A DNA stretch of 7,564 bases, taken from the NCBI GenBank assembly GCA_016840965.1, contig JAEORI010000145.1:1-7564 (forward strand). The letters are read 5' to 3'. The notes beneath the pieces were generated by a model. It saw nothing but the letters and a program-made list of their open reading frames with translations, did no database searches and was not told the DNA's origin. Positions 1 to 6,453 of the stretch are shown in pieces. Numbering within the stretch: the first letter of the stretch is position 1; each line of letters starts with the position of its first letter. Source of the DNA: Candidatus Thorarchaeota archaeon. Its GTDB lineage: Archaea; Asgardarchaeota; Thorarchaeia; Thorarchaeales; Thorarchaeaceae. Made by a program: the position numbers and the translations under genes.

Positions 1-1263
1 CCCCTTTGGAACATTCGGATTTTCCTTTGATGTTTCAATCAAAATCTGTTCTACTAGCTGTGGAACTGGTTCCAAGTCTGGTGATCTTGTGTATAGTCCT
101 AGATGAATTTTGTCGAATATTTTCTTTGATGAATTTGCCTCTGCCACAAAGATGTTGAAACTATCTGGAGGTCCATCCGTGCTAACCACCACCACTCCAC
201 CTAAAGTTTCATCTACTTTTTTTATGTTCAACATTGTCCAGTAACCATCAATATGGCGATCAAGATCCTCAACATGACCTTTAAACTGATCTTCCCGGTA
301 TGCCTGGAAATAGTAATTCTGATACGCTACAACGCTTGGAACCTCGTAGTGCAGTATCTTCTGCATCTCAGCTGAAGCTTGAAAAACTCCCTCATAGCTA
401 TTACTATCTAGTAGCTGCTCCCCCCATATATCAAACGTACTATTGGAGAATCCAGAAGGATTGATACTAATATCATCAGCATATTCCGAACCGAACTCAG
501 TAACCAACCAGCAAATACCGTAGTCAGAGTAATCTCTCTCTCGCAGTACCATGTTGAATTGCGAAAATGGATTAAACGATTTCAGCCAACTTTGATATCC
601 AGTTGTCATAACATCTACATGTAGCATCTCAAGAGCTTGTCTAGCAATGCTTGCAACCTTCTGATTGTCATTCGTTTCACTGTAACCCAACTTTATAGTG
701 AATGACTCTCCATTCGGTGTATTTCTAAATCCTGTGGCTGGATTAATTGTGAAATTCAGTTTATCTAGTATAGCATTTCCAATCTCAACTTCACTCTCAT
801 ACCAATGAGAATCTAACACATCCTCAATACAAAAGGGATTGATATATGGAATCATAGAATCGTGTTCTTTCGAATATCCATCCAATTCGGTTGTTACTTG
901 GGTTTTTGAAAATGCGTAGGAAAAAGCCCGTCTGAAGCCAGTGATATTGAGAGGGTACACACGACAATTGAAGGTAATGCTCCCATATCCATTTCTTAGA
1001 AATTGGTGGATGGAAATATCCGGGTGTGCTTCCAGCACTGATTTGTAGGTGATACTATTAGAGAATGAGGAATCAATGTCTGTATAGTCTGATTGGAGTG
1101 CAAGTATTCTCATATCCGGATCTGGTATAATTACGTAAACGAGTTTGTCAATATAGGGTTCTGTTTCTGCATCGTCATAACCCTCCGAGGTTGCGTGAGT
1201 TGTTTGATGACAAGACACGATTAGAAATACAACTAGAAAGATTGCAACCCATCTAGTCCTCAA
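1..1263 (-). CDS. ABC transporter solute-binding protein, family 5 (oligopeptide type), partial, permuted domain order
   Basis: Putative extracytoplasmic binding protein that would deliver peptides or similar solutes to an ABC importer. I translated the minus strand by hand: it is open for 421 codons from TTG at 1263 to the left edge, so the C-terminus is missing. GGAGGT lies 6 nt before the TTG, which fixes the start. Residues 5-17 are hydrophobic and end in IVSC (Cys18), a lipobox match, so a lipid-anchored surface protein is likely. Residues 41-64 (IPDPDMRILAL then TDID), 91-120 (NGYGSITFN, then RRAFSYAFSK) and 163-170 (NAILDKLN) resemble the middle and C-terminal lobes of SBP family 5. 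Residues 355-405 (GGVVVVSTDGPPDSFN, then a GLY...PVPQLVEQ stretch) resemble the N-terminal lobe of the same family. The order is therefore reversed or tandem. I recall similar layouts in Asgard proteins but cannot check this here. The substrate is unknown. Confidence 0.83.
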   Translation of the reverse strand, partial: MRTRWVAIFLVVFLIVSCHQTTHATSEGYDDAETEPYIDKLVYVIIPDPDMRILALQSDYTDIDSSFSNSITYKSVLEAHPDISIHQFLRNGYGSITFNCRVYPLNITGFRRAFSYAFSKTQVTTELDGYSKEHDSMIPYINPFCIEDVLDSHWYESEVEIGNAILDKLNFTINPATGFRNTPNGESFTIKLGYSETNDNQKVASIARQALEMLHVDVMTTGYQSWLKSFNPFSQFNMVLRERDYSDYGICWLVTEFGSEYADDISINPSGFSNSTFDIWGEQLLDSNSYEGVFQASAEMQKILHYEVPSVVAYQNYYFQAYREDQFKGHVEDLDRHIDGYWTMLNIKKVDETLGGVVVVSTDGPPDSFNIFVAEANSSKKIFDKIHLGLYTRSPDLEPVPQLVEQILIETSKENPNVPKG

Positions 1264-1519
1264 ACAATAACCTCCGACAATGTAATTGCATTATGTCGAA
1301 CCTTATTGTTTTGGTGTTCCGAGCAACACAAAGACAATAATACATCAAAACTTATTTTTCACGCTATTACAAAACCCTAAAAGGGAAATGCAATCCATTT
1401 TTTACGACCTACAGGGGTTCAAAAGCTGACTGCTGTGATTTTAACTTGCAGAACGAACCCTCTTCCAGGCAGGCTATCATCGATGGACGAAGATAATCCC
1501 CCTAATCGAGGTGGATCAT
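1264..1519. promoter_or_regulatory. Divergent intergenic region between the solute-binding protein gene and corA
   Basis: These 256 bases separate two divergently transcribed genes and must hold both promoters if neither lies elsewhere. On the minus strand an A/T-rich run near 1348-1362 (GAAAAATAAG) could be a BRE/TATA pair about 90 nt before the TTG start. On the plus strand GATTTTAACTT at 1437-1447 is a weak TATA candidate that would give a leader of about 50 nt before corA. A short inverted repeat CCCT-aaa-AGGG lies at 1375-1385, with a run of six T at 1398-1403. None of these is strong enough to be called with certainty, and I see no gene here. Confidence 0.35.
1508..1513 (+). promoter_or_regulatory. 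Ribosome binding site deciding the corA start
   Basis: GAGGTG matches the archaeal anti-SD complement and ends 6 nt before ATG at 1520. A GTG at 1511 in the same frame would start inside this site, so ATG 1520 is the better start. Confidence 0.7.
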
Positions 1520-2476
1520 ATGAGCAACGACAATGTAGAGAATGGAAGTTTCTCCATTATGGCATTGGAGAGTGGTATCGTCTACACCACTCTGGAAGAA
1601 GCCCCTGAAGAACCCTTGCTCATTGAGATAATTGGAATACGACCTGATGATTTAGCCAAGATTTCTAAGCATTTTGAGATTGATTTAGAAGACCTTCAAG
1701 ATGTTCAAGATCTTGACGAGAGACCTCGCCTACAGATTGAAGACAAATTTACAATGATGCTGTTCCGCGTGCCTGTAGACCTCAGTGTACAGGAAAGAGA
1801 GTATTCTACCAATCCTATTGGCATATTCACAAATGGACGAGACATTATTGTAATTCAAAATGATGTCGTTCCACTGCGAAGGAAAAGATTGCGAAAGAAA
1901 GTGCAGTTTGGAACAACAGCGTCTGAAGTCATCTATCGCTGGCTTGAGGTTATTATACACTCATTCGAATACACACTTGATGTAATTGAGGCAACCATCA
2001 ATAAAACTGAAGAGGATATCATGAGCGACATCTATCCTTCTCAACTTGAATGGTTTTTCCAGCTCTCTCGTGATGCAATATTTATCGAGACCTCTCTCAA
2101 AGCAAACATGAAAGTCCTGCGACGCCTTATGCGATTCAACGTAGTTGGTCGTATGATACTTGATGAGGATCGACTCGAGGAACTTGAGGTCGACTTACAG
2201 CAACAGGTTGAATTGAGTGCTATCTATAGGGAACTGATTGCAAACGCGATGAGTGCATACGACAGTATTGTGAGTCACAATCTGAATCGTGTCATCAAGA
2301 CACTGACATCCATTTCACTTCTTGTCACTGTTCCCACCTTGATTGCTAGCATTTACGGAATGAATGTGGGATTGCCATTCCAGGAAGAAACTCTAGCTTT
2401 TATCTTTGTCATAATAATCAGCCTAAGTATAACTCTCCCAATGCTTGTTATCCTTAGAAAGAAAGGTCTAGTCTAA
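1520..2476 (+). CDS. corA: CorA-family magnesium/divalent cation transporter
   Basis: Membrane channel-like transporter for Mg2+ and possibly Co2+ or Ni2+, expected to act as a homopentamer. From ATG 1520 it has 318 residues, normal for CorA. The long N-terminal part is soluble and acidic, with the family-like stretch around residues 50-75 (DLEDLQDVQDLDERPRLQIEDKF), followed by a long charged helical region at about 130-255. Two membrane segments end the protein, near 262-280 and 290-312. The first ends in the signature YGMN, with GMN at residues 280-282, followed by VGLPFQEE as the short external loop. The C-terminus is the basic tail RKKGLV. GTG 1511 would add three residues but overlaps the SD. 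The gene is divergent from the solute-binding protein gene and 72 nt upstream of pfk, which has its own promoter-like box. CorA assignment is strong; metal preference cannot be read from the sequence. Confidence 0.93.
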   Translation: MSNDNVENGSFSIMALESGIVYTTLEEAPEEPLLIEIIGIRPDDLAKISKHFEIDLEDLQDVQDLDERPRLQIEDKFTMMLFRVPVDLSVQEREYSTNPIGIFTNGRDIIVIQNDVVPLRRKRLRKKVQFGTTASEVIYRWLEVIIHSFEYTLDVIEATINKTEEDIMSDIYPSQLEWFFQLSRDAIFIETSLKANMKVLRRLMRFNVVGRMILDEDRLEELEVDLQQQVELSAIYRELIANAMSAYDSIVSHNLNRVIKTLTSISLLVTVPTLIASIYGMNVGLPFQEETLAFIFVIIISLSITLPMLVILRKKGLV

Positions 2477-2518
2477 CCCTCAAGCATTTCCACCAAAATT
2501 CTGTACAAAGAATCGGAC

Positions 2519-2528
2519 TTATTTATTA
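2519..2528 (+). promoter_or_regulatory. TATA-like box of pfk, likely leaderless promoter
   Basis: TTATTTATTA is centred about 25 nt before the A of the pfk ATG at 2549. In archaea the TATA box lies about 25-27 nt before the transcription start, so transcription would begin at or next to the ATG. No SD-like motif is present in the bases before the ATG (GTTAACAAATTAAACC), which agrees with leaderless initiation. The other genes in this window whose starts I could judge carry an SD. Confidence 0.55.
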
Positions 2529-2548
2529 GTGGGTTAACAAATTAAACC

Positions 2549-3514
2549 ATGAAAATTGCTGTTCTCACTAGTGGCGGCGATAGTCCTGCAATGAATGCGG
2601 CTCTTCGTGCAATAACTAGGGTTGGAATTTATCGCCATTGCGAGGTTTTTGGTGTTTATGGTGGATTTCAAGGAATTCTAGAAGAGCATATCCACGAGCT
2701 AAACTCCCGATCTGTTTCTAGAATACTACACCGAGGAGGGACAATCCTAACAACTGGTAGGTCTGAAGAGTTCAAGACTGAAGCTGGACTGAAAAAAGCA
2801 ACCAAAATATTGTCAGATCGTGGCTTTGATGCATTAATTGCTATTGGAGGGGATGGTACAATGCGTGGACTAAATGAACTTGGAAACCATTGGAATGGTC
2901 GATTGATTGGATTACCTGGAACCATTGACAATGATCTTTCAGGAACAGATTATACAATTGGTTTTGACACAGCTGTGAATAATGCACTAGAAGCCTTGGA
3001 CAAGATTCGAGATACAGCTGAAGCATTTTCACGTATTTTCCTTGTTGAAGTGATGGGTCGTCATGCAGGATTCATTGCATTTCATGTAGGTTTTGCCACT
3101 GGTGCATCAGCAATATTGATGCCCGAAACAAAAACAACAATTGAGGAACTAGCTCAGAAAGTTAATGCTGCACGGGCACGGGCAAAATCAAGTGTTCTTG
3201 TGGTTGTTGCTGAAGGTGATGAGTTAGGAAATGCTGATACGATAGGAAAGGCGCTATCAGAAAAAATAGGTGAGAAATGCAGAGTTTCGGTTCTTGGTTA
3301 TATACAGCGCGGAGGTAATCCAACTCATTTCGATAGGATTCTCGCAACTCGTCTTGGAGCATATGCAATTGAATGTCTCCTGGGTGGAATGCATGGTGGC
3401 ATGGTTGGAGAAGTCGATGGTAACCTAATCATGACTCCTTTTGAGGATACATGGACAATAAAGAAACCACTTGATCAATGGATGCTAGGGCTCCTAGATG
3501 AATTATCAAGCTAG
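2549..3514 (+). CDS. pfkA: 6-phosphofructokinase, PfkA family, ATP-type active site
   Basis: Phosphorylates fructose 6-phosphate to fructose 1,6-bisphosphate in glycolysis, in the cytoplasm. At 321 residues it matches bacterial PfkA and aligns almost without gaps. Visible are the N-terminal SGGDSPAMNAALR (8-20), GGDG (100-103), PGTIDND with catalytic Asp127 (123-129), Arg162, MGR (169-171), Glu222 and LGYIQRGGNP (249-258). Gly103 and Gly124 are the residues of ATP-using enzymes; PPi-dependent relatives usually carry Asp and Lys there. Of the effector-site residues known from E. coli, Arg154, a basic residue at 211 and Lys213 are kept, but Glu187 is Ser, so control by ADP or PEP may differ. 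The position of E. coli His249 is Tyr251 here. Transcription is probably leaderless. The DinB-like gene follows after 39 nt. ATP use is inferred from residues, not measured. Confidence 0.95.
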   Translation: MKIAVLTSGGDSPAMNAALRAITRVGIYRHCEVFGVYGGFQGILEEHIHELNSRSVSRILHRGGTILTTGRSEEFKTEAGLKKATKILSDRGFDALIAIGGDGTMRGLNELGNHWNGRLIGLPGTIDNDLSGTDYTIGFDTAVNNALEALDKIRDTAEAFSRIFLVEVMGRHAGFIAFHVGFATGASAILMPETKTTIEELAQKVNAARARAKSSVLVVVAEGDELGNADTIGKALSEKIGEKCRVSVLGYIQRGGNPTHFDRILATRLGAYAIECLLGGMHGGMVGEVDGNLIMTPFEDTWTIKKPLDQWMLGLLDELSS

Positions 3515-3553
3515 CACTCGGCAGACTAATACGCAGGTACGCATAGATAATGA

Positions 3554-4036
3554 ATGGAGGTCGAGGAATTGGTCTTCAAGTACCTTGCAGATTATCATCT
3601 TTGGGCTGGATGGAAGATGCGGGAAATTCTAAGCGGGTTAGATGCTGAAGATTTCTCGCAAGAGGTCTTTGGAACAAGTCCTCGGGAACTTGTGCAACAC
3701 ATTATCTTGGCTTTAGAAACCTGTTTTTATTTCATCGAAAATGAAAAAGATAGTTCAGTCTTTGATAGGGTCAAAAGACTTCCGCGACAGGAACTGCTTA
3801 AACGTTGGGAAGTTCTCGACACAAGACTCAGCCATGCCATTGAAGAGATACCTCAAGACAAGATAATGGTCAAGCATATCAGAGAAGAGCCATTTGAGAT
3901 TGATGTTTTGGATTTCTTCCTGCAATATCTTCTACACACCACTCATCATCGGGGTCAACTTGCTAAAGTCCTGAGTGGCATGGGTTTGGAGGTTCCAGGT
4001 ACCGATTATCTTATGTTCTTTGGAGAGCATGTATGA
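3554..4036 (+). CDS. DinB-fold putative metalloenzyme
   Basis: Small cytoplasmic four-helix-bundle protein of the DinB/YfiT superfamily, whose members bind a divalent metal and include thiol transferases and hydrolases. With the ATG start it has 160 residues, typical for the fold. The N-terminal helix carries the family-like DYHLWAGWKMREIL (13-26). The three expected metal ligands are present: His49 in ELVQHI, and His128 and His132 in LLHTTHHRGQ (126-135). The C-terminal GTDYLMFFGEH also fits. The gene lies 39 nt after pfk on the same strand and may share its transcript. The start is uncertain: GGAGGT at 3556-3561 lies inside the ATG-started frame and is 7 nt before an in-frame TTG at 3569, which would shorten the protein by five residues without touching the fold. 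Substrate and thiol partner are unknown. Confidence 0.85.
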   Translation: MEVEELVFKYLADYHLWAGWKMREILSGLDAEDFSQEVFGTSPRELVQHIILALETCFYFIENEKDSSVFDRVKRLPRQELLKRWEVLDTRLSHAIEEIPQDKIMVKHIREEPFEIDVLDFFLQYLLHTTHHRGQLAKVLSGMGLEVPGTDYLMFFGEHV

Positions 4037-4096
4037 TTCAGTTGGAGATAATGGAATCTTCAAGACCTTCTTAATTCAATGGATGAGTTAGCCTTC

Positions 4097-4101
4097 TTTT
4101 T
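4097..4101 (+). terminator. Possible T-tract terminator after the DinB-like gene
   Basis: A run of five T lies about 60 nt past the stop codon. Archaeal termination often uses such tracts without a hairpin. It runs straight into TTTTTAAAATA (4097-4107), which could equally be a TATA-like element for the next gene, so the call is weak. Confidence 0.25.
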
Positions 4102-4178
4102 AAAATAGTATTTCTTGCATGTGAACACAAATCTCTAATTCGAAGACTTTAACTAGCCTTACGCTTTACGGCACTTTA

Positions 4179-4185
4179 AGGTGGT
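4179..4185 (+). promoter_or_regulatory. Ribosome binding site for the GTG-started PRC-barrel gene
   Basis: AGGTGGT ends 5 nt before the GTG at 4191 and contains the GGTG core complementary to the archaeal 16S tail. It supports GTG as the start. Confidence 0.55.
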
Positions 4186-4190
4186 ATTTC

Positions 4191-4847
4191 GTGGACATAA
4201 CAAAATCCCTAAACTGTAGGGAATTGAGGGACTGCGATGTTGTTGATTCAAGTGGTCAGAAGGTTGGCCATATCAATGATATGACATTCACATTTGATGG
4301 CCAATTGAAGCTTGAGCAGTTTATCCTTGCTGGTTCCGACTGGGAGGAGTTTCTTGAATCTATCAAAATGAAACCTGACAAAGATCCACTGTTCGATGCA
4401 TCCATGATTCGCCGGATTGGTGACAAAGTTCAACTCAAATCGAATGTTAATGCGTTGAAGACAACACTCGATAAAGGTGCGATACCAAAAGGAGAGATTC
4501 GATGGTCTGAGTTATCTAAGAAACACATTGTTGACAAGGACGATGTAGCAGTAGGAAAAGCTGTTGACATCGATTTTGATATTGATGGTACCGCCGCCCT
4601 AACTGTGGGTGGGGGCGTTGTAGAAGAAACCCTTGAGAGAATTGGTCTGAAGGATGATATCGACATCATTGTACCAGCAGAAACAATTGAGTCAATTGCC
4701 GAAAAAATCAAACTCAATGTATCAAAAGACGAACTTAAGCTTACAATGGATGAAGCACTCGAGAGTCCCGAAATTCGTGCAGCAAAAGACAAGAAAGATG
4801 TAGATCGAAACGTTATGAAAGTACGTTTGTTTTACCGTCCAAGGTGA
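4191..4847 (+). CDS. Protein with two PRC-barrel domains
   Basis: A soluble 218-residue protein with no signal peptide or membrane segment. Two PRC-barrel-like units are visible. The first is at about 7-83 (LNCRELRDCDVVDSSGQKVGHINDMTF, with the G-x-K-V-G-x-I-x-D pattern). The second is at about 103-177 (IRWSELSKKHIVDKDDVAVGKAVDIDFDIDG, ending near ESIAEKIKL). A charged tail follows, about 178-218, rich in Lys, Asp and Glu and ending in RLFYRPR. PRC-barrels occur in photosynthetic reaction centre H subunits, in RimM and in many archaeal proteins of unknown role, where they are thought to mediate protein or RNA contacts. The start is GTG with an AGGTGGT site. The gap of 154 nt from the DinB-like gene suggests its own promoter. 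No precise function can be assigned; the domain call is fairly secure. Confidence 0.82.
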   Translation: MDITKSLNCRELRDCDVVDSSGQKVGHINDMTFTFDGQLKLEQFILAGSDWEEFLESIKMKPDKDPLFDASMIRRIGDKVQLKSNVNALKTTLDKGAIPKGEIRWSELSKKHIVDKDDVAVGKAVDIDFDIDGTAALTVGGGVVEETLERIGLKDDIDIIVPAETIESIAEKIKLNVSKDELKLTMDEALESPEIRAAKDKKDVDRNVMKVRLFYRPR

Positions 4848-4977
4848 AAAACTCCTAGAATATTATTACAGGTGCAGCCGCCCGCCTAGATAGCTGATAT
4901 TATAGATTCCATAAATCGACAAAATTCAGAATTGGCATGTGGAATGGTTGCGAATACAAAAAACTCCATCCATGACG
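4848..4977. other. Convergent intergenic spacer
   Basis: These 130 bases lie between the stop codons of the PRC-barrel gene and of the STAND/TPR frame. I find no gene or clear hairpin. A short GC-rich patch (GCAGCCGCCCGCC, near 4873-4885) stands out against the A/T-rich surroundings but forms no obvious structure. Confidence 0.5.
4958..4963 (-). terminator. T-tract terminator candidate for the STAND/TPR frame
   Basis: Read on the minus strand this is a run of six T starting about 15 nt after the stop codon at 4978-4980. Its position and strand fit an intrinsic archaeal terminator. There is no hairpin before it. Confidence 0.4.
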
Positions 4978-6387
4978 TTACCAAATATGCAGTGGTTCTT
5001 CTTCCTCAATCCATAAATCCTTATCATCCCGAAAATCGAAATTCATTCTCGAAAGATGTTTCTTGATATTTTCTGCCTCAGCTTTTCTAGATTGGTCGTT
5101 GAGAAGCATTAATCGTAAGTGATGTAATGTCCTAGCAAGTCTTGGATTTAGTAATTCAGGAGCTTTCTGTAGTAACTGTTCCCAAATATTCCGTGCCTCT
5201 TTCAACACTTGTTCAGCCTCTGGTAACTTCTTAATCTTATACAGGAGAATTCCAAGGTTGTGAAGAGATGAAGCCAATCCCAGTTGATACATCTCAGGAG
5301 ATTGATTGACAAGTCTTCTTCTAATTCCAATTGACTCTCTGAGTGACTCTTCTGCATCGGAAAATTCGTTCATGTCTGCAAGGAGGATACCTTGGTTGCT
5401 AAGTGAGATTGCTAGTATCGGTTCATAGAACTGCGTTTCGATTTCAACAAATTGCTTCTGAATCTCAACGGCTCCTGAGAGATGCGAATAAGCTTCCTCA
5501 AGCATACCCGACTCTCTAAGAAGCAATGAGTAATTGTTGCGCGTGAGTGTCGCATCATATTGAAACTTTCTTGGGATAAGTTGTGTGATTTCTTTAAAGA
5601 TCTCTAACGATTCTTGATAGAGTCCTCTTGCTTTTCCCAATTGTCCAACCTTTCTGTGTGCGATGGCTAGATTACCCAGAGAATGAGCATGGTCGCGTTT
5701 CGAATAACATGGGTAAGCATTTTGCTGTGATTTAAGAATGGTTAGAGCATCTTCAAGCAAATTCTTAGCTTTGGACACTTTGTCTACAGATAGATAGAAT
5801 GCGCCAAAGTTATTCAATGCCTGTCCCAATAGGTATTCCATACCAGAATAGAACCAAGATTCATTTCTATGTGCTTTAATGATTTTAATCGTTTCATTCA
5901 TCTCTCTCTCTGCATCTTCCAGTTTGAGGGTCTTTCTGTAAAAAGCCAATGAAATCCACATTATATTCTGTGCTAGAGTAATTGTAGCATCATATGGATA
6001 TTCTTCTTGCTTGGCCATTTCTCGGAGTAAACTCTCAGCTCTGGTGATGGCAGATTTTGCCCTAGAGGTGTTTCCACGGATTATTAGATATGCAGCTTGG
6101 CTGAACAGCTGGTCAAATAATGATAAATTGTAGGCGCTTGGTTCCTCCTTGGCTAGCTTTTCAATCATTTGTAGCGAATCATTTAGAATTTCCTCAGCCC
6201 TACTAATCTGACCAGTAAACCATAGAAAATTATGGTACCAATGTAGAGCATTTGAAAGTCGCCATCCGTAGGCATTATTATCTAATTCATTGAGCTCTTC
6301 TCTCTTTCTGATGGCTTCACGATATAGTTCGTCTGCCTTATCCACTCTTCCTAAATGCCACAAGTTCAAAGCCAAGTTGGCGCTCAT
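4978..6387 (-). CDS. TPR-repeat protein, C-terminal part of an interrupted STAND/TPR gene
   Basis: This 469-residue open frame consists almost wholly of TPR-like helical repeats, a scaffold for protein-protein contacts. The small residue at the start of each second helix recurs at 18, 64, 110, 159, 207, 253, 299, 345 and 391, so nine units are visible at a spacing of 46 residues (48 and 49 in the middle). The last four are clearest, with patterns such as LASSLHNLGILLYKIKKLPEAE. The end is an acidic tail (DKDLWIEEEEPLHIW). The ATG at 6387 is probably an internal Met: no SD precedes it, and the same frame stays open for 22 further codons upstream up to a TGA at 6454-6456. Beyond the TGA the same repeat family continues in the same frame. 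I therefore read this as the C-terminal part of the upstream gene. An independent protein from a reinitiation start is possible but unsupported. Confidence 0.75.
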   Translation of the reverse strand: MSANLALNLWHLGRVDKADELYREAIRKREELNELDNNAYGWRLSNALHWYHNFLWFTGQISRAEEILNDSLQMIEKLAKEEPSAYNLSLFDQLFSQAAYLIIRGNTSRAKSAITRAESLLREMAKQEEYPYDATITLAQNIMWISLAFYRKTLKLEDAEREMNETIKIIKAHRNESWFYSGMEYLLGQALNNFGAFYLSVDKVSKAKNLLEDALTILKSQQNAYPCYSKRDHAHSLGNLAIAHRKVGQLGKARGLYQESLEIFKEITQLIPRKFQYDATLTRNNYSLLLRESGMLEEAYSHLSGAVEIQKQFVEIETQFYEPILAISLSNQGILLADMNEFSDAEESLRESIGIRRRLVNQSPEMYQLGLASSLHNLGILLYKIKKLPEAEQVLKEARNIWEQLLQKAPELLNPRLARTLHHLRLMLLNDQSRKAEAENIKKHLSRMNFDFRDDKDLWIEEEEPLHIW

Positions 6388-6453
6388 CGCAGCTAGAACA
6401 GCCTTAAAATGGGCATTATTTGGATCATGGGTGCATAATTTTCGTTGGAGTTC

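Noticed and set aside
1375..1403. CCCT-aaa-AGGG repeat plus six T as a terminator or operator
   Set aside because: Arms of only four bases are expected by chance, and no gene ends just before it on the plus strand.
1483..1608. Short ATG-started frame (about 41 codons) ahead of and overlapping corA
   Set aside because: It is out of frame with corA, has no SD and gives a composition unlike a real protein. It is most likely a chance frame.
4430..4792. 120-residue minus-strand frame inside the PRC-barrel gene
   Set aside because: It is the antisense shadow of a well-supported coding gene, rich in Ser and without a ribosome binding site.
4873..4885. GC-rich patch in the convergent spacer as an RNA gene or attachment site
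   Set aside because: It is about 13 bases long, with no pairing partner, flanking repeat or tRNA nearby.
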